A model generated the notes under the pieces. That model worked only from the letters and a program-made list of their open reading frames with translations, searched no databases and was not told the origin of the DNA. Below are positions 34,586 to 45,928 of a stretch of 64,000 bases of DNA, in pieces. This DNA comes from an uncultured beta proteobacterium (GTDB lineage Bacteria; Pseudomonadota; Gammaproteobacteria; Burkholderiales; Burkholderiaceae_C). A program made the translations under genes and the position numbers. The DNA lies in contig CAIMZI010000131.1 of the NCBI GenBank assembly GCA_903845935.1, positions 1 through 64,000 on the forward strand, given 5' to 3'. How positions within the stretch are numbered: position 1 is the stretch's first letter; each line of letters opens with the position of its first letter.

Positions 34586-35236
34586 ATGAAAAAAGCGCTT
34601 GTCATTCTTCTAGCCGCTGGCGGCTGTGGCTCTGTGTTGGCGGTCGATATCGCGCGCGTGATTTCTGCTACGCCAATCCTGCAGCAGGTGGCGGTGCCGC
34701 ACCAGGTCTGTAGCGATCAGCAAGTGGCGGTGCAGCAGTCCAAGTCGGGCGCTGGTGCCGTGGTCGGTGCGATTGTCGGCGGCGCACTGGGAAATGCCGC
34801 CGGAGGACACGGTGCCGGACGCGCCGCAGCCACCGTGCTGGGTGCCGTGGGCGGCTCCGTCGTTGGTGACCGCATCGAAGGCTCTGCTGAGCCCGAGCTG
34901 CGCACGGTGCAACAGTGCAGCACCCAAACCGTCTATGAAAACCGTGCGGTGGCCTACAACGTCGTGTATGAATTTGCTGGCAAACAGTATTCGGCGCAAC
35001 TGCCGCATGATCCCGGCCCCACCCTGGCCTTGCAGATTGGGCCCGCCAGCAGCAACGACATCCCGCAAACCTACCCCGCCGATATCCCGGTGTACCCGGA
35101 CTCAGCACCCGCGCCTACCATGCAACCGGTCTACCCTGCCTACTACCCGCCCCCTTACTACTATCCGCCCGTGATGCTGGACTTTGGCTTTGGCTATTGG
35201 GGTGGCGGCTACCGGGGGCACCGGCACTGGCGTTAA
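34586..35236 (+). CDS. Glycine-zipper 2TM-domain envelope protein
   Basis: A 216-residue exported protein. A signal peptide is followed by a glycine zipper (about residues 52-95: GAGAVVGAIVGGALGNAAGGHGAGR), as in the Rickettsia 17-kDa antigen/SlyB group. A domain with a Cys-containing QQCSTQTVYENR stretch follows, then a Pro/Tyr-rich C-terminal tail. Such proteins sit at the outer membrane and support envelope integrity. Its stop overlaps by four bases the stop of the convergent mutarotase gene. Confidence 0.82.
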   Translation: MKKALVILLAAGGCGSVLAVDIARVISATPILQQVAVPHQVCSDQQVAVQQSKSGAGAVVGAIVGGALGNAAGGHGAGRAAATVLGAVGGSVVGDRIEGSAEPELRTVQQCSTQTVYENRAVAYNVVYEFAGKQYSAQLPHDPGPTLALQIGPASSNDIPQTYPADIPVYPDSAPAPTMQPVYPAYYPPPYYYPPVMLDFGFGYWGGGYRGHRHWR

Positions 35237-35580
35237 GGAGCTTGCAGGCGCAGGCTGAAGATGCGATGCATCGGGGTCCATTTGTCGCCGGCAGCCGTCC
35301 AGGGCGTGGGCAACTGGTAGCTTCCCATCAGCGCCTCCCATTGCACAATGGCCGGGTTGCTCAATGCCGCTGACGCCATGCGCTCTGCACTGTAAACCGA
35401 TGGGTCGACTTCCATCAGCATGCAGAGTCGCGTGCCCAGGCGGTAGATTTCCATATCCAAAACACCTTGGCTGAGCAGGTGGTCGCGCACTGCCGGCCAA
35501 ATTTTCTGGTGTGCCTGTTCATAGGCAGCGATTTTCTGCGGATCGCCCACCAGGTCTAAAGCTAGGGCATAACGCATCAT
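35233..35580 (-). CDS. L-rhamnose/L-fucose mutarotase family protein
   Basis: A 115-residue protein of the RhaM family (dimeric alpha/beta barrel). It has the conserved YEQAHQKIWPAV segment with the active-site His and a C-terminal W-P-M-H region. It would interconvert anomers of the deoxysugar so that the dehydrogenase receives the right form. It is the last gene of the fucose operon and starts 15 bases after the SDR stop. The ATG at 35577 is an equally good start, given the GGAGA spacing. Confidence 0.85.
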   Translation of the reverse strand: MMRYALALDLVGDPQKIAAYEQAHQKIWPAVRDHLLSQGVLDMEIYRLGTRLCMLMEVDPSVYSAERMASAALSNPAIVQWEALMGSYQLPTPWTAAGDKWTPMHRIFSLRLQAP

Positions 35581-35595
35581 TCTCTCCTGCAGGGG

Positions 35596-37267
<1,672 letters not shown>

Positions 37268-37271
<4 letters not shown>

Positions 37272-38548
37272 GCTCGCTTGAATTCGTAGTCGATCAGCGA
37301 CTGCGGCTTCATCTCAATCGAGAAGCCGGGCAGCGTGGGTGGCATATAGGCGGCGTTCTGAATGACGCAGGGAGCTATGAAGTGCTCGTGCAAATGATCT
37401 ACATATTCGATCACGCGGCCCTCACGCGTACCGGCAATGCACAGGTAGTCGATCATGGAGAGGTGCTGCACATACTCGCACAGGCCCACGCCACCGGCGT
37501 GCGGGCAGACCGGCAACTGGTATTTGGCAGCCATCAACATCACGGCCAGGATTTCGTTCACGCCGCCCAGACGGCAGGAGTCGATCTGCACCACGTCGAT
37601 GGCGCCGCGCATGATGAGCTGCTTGAAGATTATGCGGTTTTGGCACATCTCGCCGGTCGCCACCTTGACCGGTTTCACGCCCTCGCGGATTACGCGGTGG
37701 CCCTCAATGTCATCGGGACTGGTGGGTTCCTCGATGAACCAGGGTTTGCAAAAGGCCAGGTCATTGACCCACTCCACCGCCTGGCTCACTTCCCAGACCT
37801 GGTTGGCGTCGATCATCAGCTGGCGATCCGGCCCCAGCACCTCGCGGGCAATGGTGAGGCGGCGGATGTCATCGGCCTTGTCGCGCCCCACCTTCATCTT
37901 CACATGGTTGAAGCCGGCATCAATCGCCTCCTGGCACAGGCGACGCAGCTTGTCATCGTCATAGCCCAGCCAGCCGGCCGAGGTGGTGTAGCAGGGATAG
38001 CCCTCACGCTCCAGCGTGGCCAGGCGCTCGGCCTTGCCAGCGTCTTGCGCCTGCAACATGGCTAAAGCTTGCTCGGGCGTGATGCAGTCGGTGATGTAGC
38101 GGAAGTCGATCAGCCGGACAATCTCTTCGGGGGTCATGCGAGACACCAGCTTCCACACCGGCACGCCTTCCATCTTGGCCCACAGATCCCACACCGCATT
38201 GACGACGGCACCGGTGGCCAAATGGATTGCGCCCTTGTCCGGGCCTATCCAGCGCAACTGGCTGTCGGAGGTGATGTGGCGCCAAAAGCGGCCCATGTCC
38301 GCGGCAACCCAGGCCATGTCCAGGCCCACCACCAGCGGCTCCAGGGCCTTGATGGCGGCGCAGCAAATTTCGTTGCCGCGCCCGATCGTGAAGGTCAATC
38401 CATGGCCATCCAGGCCCGGCGCATCCGTGCCCAGAATCACATAGGAGGCCGAATAATCCGGATCCGGATTCATGGCGTCAGAGCCGTCCAGATGCTGGGA
38501 CGTGGGAAAGCGCACGTCGACCACGCGCAGGGAGGTAATGGCTGTCAT
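37268..38548 (-). CDS. L-fuconate dehydratase (enolase superfamily)
   Basis: A 426-residue mandelate-racemase-group enolase family enzyme with the KMKVG catalytic Lys motif, metal-ligand regions DANQVW, EEPTSPDD and GEMCQNR, and the HAGGVGLCEY segment seen in fuconate dehydratases. The long N-terminal start VVDVRFPTSQHLDGSDAMNPDPDYS is highly characteristic of L-fuconate dehydratase (also ENOSF1). It makes 2-keto-3-deoxy-L-fuconate. This gene anchors the pathway assignment of the whole operon. Confidence 0.95.
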
Positions 38549-38556
38549 GGCGGGCC

Positions 38557-39411
38557 CTACGCCTGCACCGTAGTCTGGGTTTGTGTGCCCAGGCCTTCAA
38601 TGCCGAGATGAATCACCTGACCGGCGCGCAAATACACCGGCGGCTTTTGTCCCATGCCGACGCCGGGCGGGGTACCGGTGGAAATTACATCGCCGCTCTG
38701 CAAGCTCATAAAGCGGCTCAAGTAGCTGATCAAAAACGGAACCTTGTAGACCATGGTGGAGGTGCTGCCGTTCTGGTAGCGTTTGCCATCCACCTCCAGC
38801 CACATCTTCAGCGCGTTGCTATCGGGCACTTCGTCGGCCGTCACCAACCAGGGGCCGGTCGGGCCGAAGGTGTCGCAACCCTTGCCCTTGTCCCAGGTAC
38901 CAGAGCGTTCGAGCTGGTATTCGCGCTCGGACACATCGTTGACCACACAATAGCCGGCCACATGCGAGAGCGCATCGGCCTCTTCAATGTAGCGCCCGCC
39001 CTTACCGATTACCACGCCGAGTTCCACTTCCCAGTCGGTTTTGAGTGAGCCACGCGGAATCTCCACGGTATCGTCCGGACCCACCACGGCGCTGGTCCAT
39101 TTGTTGAACACCACCGGCTCGGGCGGCACCGCTAGGCCGGACTCGGCGGCATGGTCGGCGTAGTTCAGGCCTATGCAGATGAACTTGCCGATCTTGCCAA
39201 CGCAAGCGCCCAGGCGTAAATCCTTTTGCGGCATGCCCGGCACGATGGGCAGGCTGTTGATGTCCACGCCGCGCAGGCGCTCCAGGCTATGGGGCAACAG
39301 GACGGCACCGGAGACATCCGGAATCAGGTCTGAGAGGTCGCGCACGCGGCCCTGGCTGTCCAATACACCGGGCTTTTCCTGTCCCGGGTTTCCGTAGCGC
39401 AACAATTTCAC
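38557..39411 (-). CDS. FAH-family hydrolase, 2,4-diketo-3-deoxy-L-fuconate hydrolase
   Basis: A 284-residue fumarylacetoacetate-hydrolase-fold enzyme: metal site EVELGVVIGKG and DVSEREYQ, with the C-terminal ISTGTPPGVGMG motif. In the non-phosphorylative deoxysugar route this family cleaves 2,4-diketo-3-deoxy-L-fuconate to pyruvate and lactate. It sits between the transporter genes and fuconate dehydratase, which supports that role. Confidence 0.88.
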   Translation of the reverse strand: MKLLRYGNPGQEKPGVLDSQGRVRDLSDLIPDVSGAVLLPHSLERLRGVDINSLPIVPGMPQKDLRLGACVGKIGKFICIGLNYADHAAESGLAVPPEPVVFNKWTSAVVGPDDTVEIPRGSLKTDWEVELGVVIGKGGRYIEEADALSHVAGYCVVNDVSEREYQLERSGTWDKGKGCDTFGPTGPWLVTADEVPDSNALKMWLEVDGKRYQNGSTSTMVYKVPFLISYLSRFMSLQSGDVISTGTPPGVGMGQKPPVYLRAGQVIHLGIEGLGTQTQTTVQA

Positions 39412-39443
39412 TTTTTTCTTCCTTTAAACATCCACATATACAC

Positions 39444-39488
39444 AAAGGGCAAGCCACCCGGCCTGCCCTTTTGGCCCTTCGCAGGGCC
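39444..39488 (-). terminator. Tandem hairpins after the sugar-binding-protein gene
   Basis: Two adjacent inverted repeats lie between the binding-protein stop and the hydrolase start. One is an AAAGGGCA...TGCCCTTT stem with a short loop and the other is GGCCCT-TCGC-AGGGCC. Read in the direction of transcription, the first is followed only by TTTGTGT. I infer a partial terminator or 3' stabilising element that lets the binding protein be made in excess. Confidence 0.6.
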
Positions 39489-39503
39489 GCATTCACGCAC
39501 ACA

Positions 39504-40448
39504 TCAATCGTACAAAACAGCAGCGATCTTCGGGTCCGCCATATTGGCCTTGTCGTAGTAGTAGAAACCGGTGTCGATGATCTTGGGCAGCTTCTCGCCC
39601 TTGAGCGCCTTGACCGCGGCTTCCACCGTCTTGTAGCCAATGCCGACCGGATTTTGCGTGATCGCGCCGGCAATGGTGCCGTCCTTGATCATGTCTTTTT
39701 GTGCCTTGCCCGAGTCAAAGCCAATGATCACCACGCCGCTCTTTTTGGCTTCCTTCAAGCCAAGCCCTGCGCCAATGGCCGAACCTTCGTTGGTGCCGAA
39801 GATGCCCTTGAGCTGCGGGTGCGCCTGCATCAGGGTCTTAGCAATTTCAGCCGATTTCAGGTGATCACCGCCGCCATACTGGATGTCCACCACCTTGATG
39901 TTGGGGTACTTGGCCTTGATCTGGTCGACAAAACCGTCGCGGCGATTGGTGCCGGTGGTGCTGGTCTGGTCATGGCCGATGACGGCGACTTCGCCCTTGC
40001 CACCGATTTTTTCAGCCATCTTGTCGGCAGCCAAGGCAGCGGCCGCCTTGCTGTCGGTCTGTGCGGTGGTCAACACGATGTCGCTGTCCACGCCTGAGTC
40101 AAAGGCTATCACCGGAATGTGCGCGGCCTGGGCTTTTTTGAGCAGCGGAATGGCGGCCTTGCTGTCGAGTGCGGCAAAGCCGATGGCCTTGGGATTCTTG
40201 GCCAGGGCTGCGGCCAGCATGTCGATCTGCTTGTCTACCTGTTGTTCGGTCTCCGGGCCTTCAAAGCTCACCTTCACCTTAAGGTCCTTGGCGGCCTGGT
40301 CCGCGCCCTGCTTCACCGCCTGCCAGAACTGGTGCTGAAAGCCCTTGGAAATCAGCGGAATGTAAATCTCCTGTGCGCTGGCGAAGGTGCTCATTCCGGC
40401 CAATGCCAGGCCGGCGCTCAGTACCAGCAGTTTTCTCTTCATGTTCAT
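39504..40448 (-). CDS. ABC transporter periplasmic sugar-binding protein (RbsB family)
   Basis: A 314-residue type-1 periplasmic binding protein. The signal peptide ends in SAQ, followed by IYIPLISKGFQHQFWQAVKQGADQAAKDL, the typical first strand and helix of RbsB-like proteins. The context indicates an L-fucose or similar deoxysugar ligand. The ATG at 40448 follows CAGGAGACACCG; the track ORF is 71 codons too long. The 137 bases between it and the permease contain no gene. Confidence 0.93.
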   Translation of the reverse strand: MNMKRKLLVLSAGLALAGMSTFASAQEIYIPLISKGFQHQFWQAVKQGADQAAKDLKVKVSFEGPETEQQVDKQIDMLAAALAKNPKAIGFAALDSKAAIPLLKKAQAAHIPVIAFDSGVDSDIVLTTAQTDSKAAAALAADKMAEKIGGKGEVAVIGHDQTSTTGTNRRDGFVDQIKAKYPNIKVVDIQYGGGDHLKSAEIAKTLMQAHPQLKGIFGTNEGSAIGAGLGLKEAKKSGVVIIGFDSGKAQKDMIKDGTIAGAITQNPVGIGYKTVEAAVKALKGEKLPKIIDTGFYYYDKANMADPKIAAVLYD

Positions 40449-40585
40449 CGGTGTCTCCTGTTTATTAAATCGGTCAACAAAAAATGGAATCAAACTCGGC
40501 TTGCAAAACTTCAACATGGGTGCGGTGAAAGGTCGTGCGTGGCTCTCCTTCAAGGGGGATGGAAATATATGAACAACATGGCGGG

Positions 40586-41587
40586 CTACTTTTTTTCGCG
40601 CCGCAAGTTGTCGGTGTAGACGGCCAGGATGATGATCAGACCGGTGAGCACCATTTGCCACTCCTGTGCCACCGACATAATGCGCAGGCCGTTGATCAGC
40701 ACGCTCATGATGAAGGCGCCGATGATGGTGCCCAGGATGGTGCCGACGCCACCGGACAGCGAGGTTCCGCCAATCACCACCGCCGCAATCGCATCGAGCT
40801 CATAGCCCTGGCCCAAAGCCGGTTGCGCCGAATTCAGGCGCGAGGCGATCAGCAGACCGGCGACACCGCAGATACCGCCACCCAGGCTGTAAATGATGAC
40901 CTTCCAACGATTCACATCCACGCCCGACAGGCGCACAGCCTCTTCGTTGCTGCCCAGGGCAAAGGTGTAGCGGCCCAAGGCCGTGCGGTTGAGGATGACG
41001 GCGCAGATGCCCGCCATGACAAACATGATCAACACGCCGTTGGGAATCTGTAGTGCCGGGACGAAGTCGCCGATCAGCGAGCCCAAGGCGATCTGGTCAA
41101 AGCCCTCGATATCGTTGAAATAAATCGGACGGGCAGAAGTGATGATCAGCGACAGGCCCTTGAGCAGCATCATCATGCCCAGCGTGGCGATAAAGGGTGG
41201 CACCTTCAGGCGCGTGATTGTCAGCCCAGAAACGCAACCGGTCAGCGCGCCCACGACCACCGCACCCAGCACGCCCAGCGGCAGGGGCCAGTGCCAATTG
41301 ACCAGGAACACGCCACCCATCACGGCGCAAAAAGTCATCAGCACCCCTACCGACAAATCGATGCCCGAGGTGATGATGATGAAGGTGCTGGCAATGGCCA
41401 GCACGCCGATCACCGTGGTGGATTGCAGGATGCCGATGATGTTGTCCTGCGTCATGAAGGCTTCCGGCTTGAGCGCCGTGAAGATCAAAATCAGCGCAAT
41501 CAGGCTGGCAAAGGCCAAGAGCTTTTGCTTGGCCTGGCCGCCGGAGAGACGCGCCCACAAGCCTTTTTTTTCTGTATCTTGCGACAT
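40586..41587 (-). CDS. ABC sugar transporter permease (RbsC family)
   Basis: A 333-residue inner-membrane permease with about nine to ten helices and the family-typical ITSGIDLSVGVLM segment and GTSLSGGVGTILGTIIGA near the C-terminus. It forms the channel for the sugar delivered by the binding protein, powered by the neighbouring ATPase. It lies 22 bases downstream of the ATPase gene. Confidence 0.94.
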   Translation of the reverse strand: MSQDTEKKGLWARLSGGQAKQKLLAFASLIALILIFTALKPEAFMTQDNIIGILQSTTVIGVLAIASTFIIITSGIDLSVGVLMTFCAVMGGVFLVNWHWPLPLGVLGAVVVGALTGCVSGLTITRLKVPPFIATLGMMMLLKGLSLIITSARPIYFNDIEGFDQIALGSLIGDFVPALQIPNGVLIMFVMAGICAVILNRTALGRYTFALGSNEEAVRLSGVDVNRWKVIIYSLGGGICGVAGLLIASRLNSAQPALGQGYELDAIAAVVIGGTSLSGGVGTILGTIIGAFIMSVLINGLRIMSVAQEWQMVLTGLIIILAVYTDNLRREKK

Positions 41588-41609
41588 GGTTTTTTGCTTT
41601 GTGATTGCG

Positions 41610-43124
41610 TCAGTGAAGTGGAATGGCCTGGACTTCGCGCCGGGTGGCCAGGGCCATCAGGCTTTCCTGCGTGGCGTCCAGCGCGGACACATTGCCGGTG
41701 ATGCGGCCCTCGCACATCACCAGAATGCGGTGGCTCAGGTGCAGCACCTCGGGCAACTCGCTGGAAATCACGATGATGGCCTTGCCCGCAGCGGCCAGGT
41801 CGTTCACCAGCTTGTAGATTTCGCTCTTGGCACCGACGTCGATGCCGCGCGTGGGTTCGTCAAAAATCAGCACCTCGCAGTCCTGGACCAGCCACTTGGC
41901 AATCACCACCTTCTGCTGGTTGCCGCCCGACAGCAGGCGCGCCACCTGGGTGAGCGAGGGCGTCTTGATGCGCAGCTTGTCCACCATCTCCTGGCCAATC
42001 GCGTGGATGGCCGACTGGTTTAAAAACACGCCCCACTTCAGCCAGCGGCGCAGGCTGGGCAGGGTGATGTTGGACTCCACATCCATGCCTGTTGCCAGCC
42101 CGAAATGCTTGCGGTCCTCCGACAAATAGCCGATGCCGGCCTGCACCGCATCGCGCGGGGTCTTGAGCGTCAGCAACTGGCCGCGCACCCGCACCTCACC
42201 GGAGTCAATCGCATCGGCGCCAAAAACGGCGCGCGCCACCTCGGTGCGCCCGGCCCCCATCAGCCCGGCAAAACCGAGGATTTCGCCGCGCCGCAGGGTA
42301 AAGCTCACATCGCGTATGGCACGACCCCGATTCAAGCCACGCACGTCCAGCAGCACCTCGTTGGCAGACGTATTGGGTATGCTTTTTTCATTGCTTTCGA
42401 GCGTGCGCCCCACCATCATGGCAATGATCTCGGCCATGGGTGTTTGCGCGGGCACGGTGTTGATATAGCGGCCGTCACGCATCACCGTAATGCGATCGGC
42501 AATGCGCTGGATCTCGTCCATCTTGTGCGAGATATAAACGATACCCACGCCCTCTTCGCGCAGCTGGCGGATGATGCGGAACAGCTCCCCGATCTCGGCA
42601 TTGTTCAGCGCGGCCGTGGGCTCGTCCATGATCAGCACACGCGATTTAAAGGACAGGGCCTTGGCAATTTCCACCATCTGCTGGCGCGCCACCGTCAGGT
42701 TGCCAATGCGGGTATCGGGCGGCATGTGCAGGTTCATGCGGTCAAACAGCGCCTGCGTGTCGCTGTTCAATTGGTCCTCATCGAGAAACAGGCCGACTTT
42801 TCCTTTGGGCTCGCGCCCCAGAAAGATGTTCTGCGCCGCCGTCAAATGCGGCATCAGATACAGCTCCTGGTGGATGATGCCAATCGCCAGCGACTGGGCA
42901 TGGGCCGGGCTGGCGATTTCCACCGGCACGCCGTCCAACAGCATCTCGCCCTCATCCCTTGTGTAGACCCCGGCCAGAATTTTCATCAAGGTCGATTTGC
43001 CGGCGCCGTTTTCACCCATCAGCGCATGCACCTCACCAGCCTGCAGGTCAAACTGCACCTTCTGCAAGGCCTTCACGCCGGGGAAGGACTTGCTCAGGTT
43101 CTTGACGGCAATAAGCGCGGTCAC
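41610..43124 (-). CDS. ABC sugar transporter ATP-binding protein (RbsA family)
   Basis: A 504-residue double ATPase. The first cassette has Walker [10 protein letters not shown], a signature region reading LTVARQQM instead of LSGGQ, and MDEPTAAL. The second has GLMGAGRTE and a proper LLSGGNQQK signature with FDEPTRGID. This asymmetry is normal for monosaccharide ABC ATPases. No ATG fits; the GTG at 43124 ([12 protein letters not shown]) gives the usual family length, and the track's longer ORF is antisense to nothing real. Confidence 0.93.
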   Translation of the reverse strand: MTALIAVKNLSKSFPGVKALQKVQFDLQAGEVHALMGENGAGKSTLMKILAGVYTRDEGEMLLDGVPVEIASPAHAQSLAIGIIHQELYLMPHLTAAQNIFLGREPKGKVGLFLDEDQLNSDTQALFDRMNLHMPPDTRIGNLTVARQQMVEIAKALSFKSRVLIMDEPTAALNNAEIGELFRIIRQLREEGVGIVYISHKMDEIQRIADRITVMRDGRYINTVPAQTPMAEIIAMMVGRTLESNEKSIPNTSANEVLLDVRGLNRGRAIRDVSFTLRRGEILGFAGLMGAGRTEVARAVFGADAIDSGEVRVRGQLLTLKTPRDAVQAGIGYLSEDRKHFGLATGMDVESNITLPSLRRWLKWGVFLNQSAIHAIGQEMVDKLRIKTPSLTQVARLLSGGNQQKVVIAKWLVQDCEVLIFDEPTRGIDVGAKSEIYKLVNDLAAAGKAIIVISSELPEVLHLSHRILVMCEGRITGNVSALDATQESLMALATRREVQAIPLH

Positions 43125-43153
43125 TATGGGTCTGTGGCTATATAGACTGGACT

Positions 43154-43915
43154 TTAAATGGTGACGCCGCCGTCGACCAAGAGCGCCTGCCCCGTGACAA
43201 ACTGCGACTCGTCGCTGGCCAAGTAAATCACCAGCGGCGTGATGTCGTCCACCGTAGCGAGGCGGCCCACCGGCTGGCGCGCAATAAAGTCCTTCTCGGC
43301 CTGCACCGGATCGGCAGCGCTGGCAATGCGACCGCGCAAGCTCGGCGTATCCACCGTGCCGGGGCATAGCGCATTGCAGCGAAGACCTTGCTTGACGTAA
43401 TCCGCCGCAATCGACTTGGTCAGCCCGATCACGGCCGCCTTGGTGGCACCATAGGCGCAGCGGTTGACGAAGCCCTTGATGCTGGACGCCATGGAGGCCA
43501 TGTTGATGATGGAGACGCTGCCGCCATTTGATTGGGCGTGTTCCAGCATGCCGGGCAAAAAGGCCTGGCACATGCGGTACATGCTTTTCACATTGATGTC
43601 AAAACTGCGATCCCAGTCGTCCTCGGAACAGTCCAGCACCGTGCCATGGGCGACGATACCGGCGCAGTTGAAAAGCACATCCAGCGCCGGGCTGCGTGCA
43701 GCCAGCAAACGCACCGCCGTGGCATCGCGCACATCGAGCAGCTCGGTCTGGATAGCAGCAGCTTCCTGGGCCAGACTGGCCAGCCCAGAGGCGTCAATGT
43801 CGGTAGCAATCACCTTGGCGCCCTCGGCAGCGCAGGCCAGGGCACAAGCTCTACCCATGCCCTGTGCGGCCGCCGTAATCAACACTGTTTTACCTTGCAA
43901 TCGACCTTGACGCAT
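43154..43915 (-). CDS. SDR-family dehydrogenase, probable 2-keto-3-deoxy-L-fuconate dehydrogenase
   Basis: A 253-residue short-chain dehydrogenase of the BDH2/DHRS6-like group: cofactor motif [23 protein letters not shown] and YGATK. Members of this group oxidise 2-keto-3-deoxy-L-fuconate at C4, the step between the dehydratase and the diketo-acid hydrolase. It is the first gene of the operon and lies just downstream of two palindromes that are candidate IclR operators. Confidence 0.85.
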   Translation of the reverse strand: MRQGRLQGKTVLITAAAQGMGRACALACAAEGAKVIATDIDASGLASLAQEAAAIQTELLDVRDATAVRLLAARSPALDVLFNCAGIVAHGTVLDCSEDDWDRSFDINVKSMYRMCQAFLPGMLEHAQSNGGSVSIINMASMASSIKGFVNRCAYGATKAAVIGLTKSIAADYVKQGLRCNALCPGTVDTPSLRGRIASAADPVQAEKDFIARQPVGRLATVDDITPLVIYLASDESQFVTGQALLVDGGVTI

Positions 43916-43936
43916 GCGCTAGACTCCGGTTAAATA

Positions 43937-43968
43937 ATTCATTTATGAATACTTGATTCATATATGAA
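43937..43968. promoter_or_regulatory. Two tandem palindromes, candidate IclR operator
   Basis: ATTCATTTATGAAT (43937-43950) and TTCATATATGAA (43957-43968) are near-identical palindromes whose centres are 19 bases apart, about two helical turns. They lie 22-53 bases upstream of the first fucose-operon gene and in the divergent region shared with the IclR gene. IclR-family dimers or tetramers commonly bind such paired AT-rich palindromes. The AT-rich region 43930-44000 stands out from the GC-rich surroundings. Confidence 0.72.
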
Positions 43969-44067
43969 GCCGAATCATAGCGAGGCGAACACCGGAAAAA
44001 GCCTAGCGTTTTCCCTGAGAACACCATTTAGCACATTCAAAAAGACCGCTACAAGTCCAATTAACCC

Positions 44068-44886
44068 ATGCCCTCCAAACTCAAAAAAAAGACCCCGTCC
44101 ACGCTCTCTGAGAGTGCTGTACTGTCCGGCCCAGATGAACGCTACCGTGCACCCGCACTCGACAAGGGTCTGGACATTCTGGAACTGCTGGCGCAGCAGC
44201 CGCAGGGTCTGACCCGCGCCGAGATCGTCAAGGAAATGGACCGCAGCGCCAGCGAGATTTACCGCATGTTGGAGCGCCTGGTGGCGCGCCAGTACGTCAC
44301 CCGTTCGCTGTCTGGCGACCGCTACGCACTCAGCTTAAAGTTATTTGCATTGGCCAACATCCATCCGCCGCTGAACCGGCTCATCAACCAAGCCCTGCCG
44401 GTCATGGACGCCTTTGCGCGCCAGGCCGAACAAAGCTGCCATCTGGGTGTCTACGACCGGGGCAATGTGCTGATTACGTCCCAGATCAACAGCCCGCGCG
44501 GCTGGAGCTTTTCGCTGCATCGGGGGGCCCGCGTGGGTCTGCTGGACACCGCATCCGGCCATGTGCTGCTGGCCTTCAGCGGGGCGGACGATGCAGCCCG
44601 CATGCGCGCCGAACATACCGCGCTAGATGGCGAAGTGCCGATTACCGAGGCCAAGCTGCGAACCACCTTGACCCACATACGCGCCAAAGGGTATCTGGAG
44701 CGCGACAGCCAGCAGTCCTTTGGCGTGGTGGATATCTCGTTCCCCATCCTGGGGCCGGATCAGGTGGCGATGGCCGCCCTCACCTGCCCCTATATTCGGC
44801 GTATCGACTCCCACGTGGGGCCGGGCTTGCAGGCGGCGCGCGAATTGCTGAGGCAGGCAGCGCAGACCCTGTCATTAACGCAGTGA
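44068..44886 (+). CDS. IclR-family transcriptional regulator
   Basis: A 272-residue regulator with an N-terminal winged helix (about 30-90: ALDKGLDILELLAQQPQGLTRAEIVKEM) and a C-terminal IclR effector domain (about 105-270). It is divergently transcribed from the fucose catabolic operon and is its probable controller. The inducer is likely L-fucose or an acid intermediate (inference). A short basic N-terminal extension precedes the conserved region, so a start further in is possible. Thirteen bases separate its stop from the convergent cheV. Confidence 0.92.
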   Translation: MPSKLKKKTPSTLSESAVLSGPDERYRAPALDKGLDILELLAQQPQGLTRAEIVKEMDRSASEIYRMLERLVARQYVTRSLSGDRYALSLKLFALANIHPPLNRLINQALPVMDAFARQAEQSCHLGVYDRGNVLITSQINSPRGWSFSLHRGARVGLLDTASGHVLLAFSGADDAARMRAEHTALDGEVPITEAKLRTTLTHIRAKGYLERDSQQSFGVVDISFPILGPDQVAMAALTCPYIRRIDSHVGPGLQAARELLRQAAQTLSLTQ

Positions 44887-44899
44887 GAAGCTTGGAGGC

Positions 44900-45871
44900 C
44901 TAAGTCTTGACCTTTTCCAACACACCGCGGATGGCCGCAGCGAATTCGCGCGGCATGAACTTGGCCACGTAGGCGTCGGCGCCCACGCTCTTGACCAAAT
45001 TCTCATTGGTGCTGCCGGTGAGCGAGCTGTGGATGACCACCGGGATGCCGTCAAAGCGCCGGTCGGCCTTGATGTTGCGGGTCAGCGTGAAGCCGTCCAT
45101 CTCGGGCATTTCCACATCGGTCAGCACCAGCGCAATCCTGTCCTTGACGTGTTTACCCTGTGCCTTGGTCTCTGCGGCAATCTCACGCAGCTTGTCCCAG
45201 GCCTCCTTGCCGGATTTGGTCATGATGTAGGGTACGCCCATGGCCTTGAGGCCCAACTCAATCACGGATCGGGCCACCGCCGAATCGTCGGCCACCAGCA
45301 AACAGGTTCCTTCCGGCAGGATGACCTCAGGGCCCACCGCCTCGCGGTTGATTTCCTGCACCGTGCTGGGCATGACATTCTTGAGTATCTGCTCCACATC
45401 CAACACCTGGGCCAGGCGCGTGTCGGCGCGGGCACCGTCCAGGCGGGCGATGCTGGTGATCAAGGTGCCGGCCTGGCTGGCGTCTGCGGGTAAGACCTGG
45501 TTCCATTCCAGGCGCACTATTTCATTGACCTCTTCCACCGCAAACGCCTGCACGGTGCGCCCAAACTCGGTCACCATCAGGATGGTGCGGCCCTTGCTGG
45601 GATTGCAGCCGACCACGGCGGGCAGGTCGATCACCGGAATAATCTGGCCACGAATATTAGCCACGCCCAACAGGTGCTCATGGGATTGGGCCAGTTCGGT
45701 GATGTGCGGCATCACCAGCACCTCGCGCACCTTGAACACATTGATGCCAAACAGCTCGCGGTGACCGGTGTTTTTGGACTCCCCCAAACGGAATAGCAGC
45801 AGCTCAAACTGGTTGCTGCCTGCGAGCCTGCTCCGCTCCTCAATTTCCTGTTCGGCCGTTTTTGTTGCCAT
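44900..45871 (-). CDS. cheV: CheV-type chemotaxis protein (CheW-REC)
   Basis: A 323-residue fusion of a CheW coupling domain (about 20-170: LLLFRLG, GINVFKVREVL, GQIIPVIDLP) and a receiver domain (about 185-320) with phospho-Asp in LVLTDVEMPEMDGF. CheV couples chemoreceptors to CheA and provides adaptation. No other chemotaxis genes are nearby. Confidence 0.93.
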   Translation of the reverse strand: MATKTAEQEIEERSRLAGSNQFELLLFRLGESKNTGHRELFGINVFKVREVLVMPHITELAQSHEHLLGVANIRGQIIPVIDLPAVVGCNPSKGRTILMVTEFGRTVQAFAVEEVNEIVRLEWNQVLPADASQAGTLITSIARLDGARADTRLAQVLDVEQILKNVMPSTVQEINREAVGPEVILPEGTCLLVADDSAVARSVIELGLKAMGVPYIMTKSGKEAWDKLREIAAETKAQGKHVKDRIALVLTDVEMPEMDGFTLTRNIKADRRFDGIPVVIHSSLTGSTNENLVKSVGADAYVAKFMPREFAAAIRGVLEKVKT

Positions 45872-45928
45872 GGAGACTCCTCGAATACCTTGTTTATGTC
45901 ACCCAGCATAGCGCAGCTGGAGCCGAAC

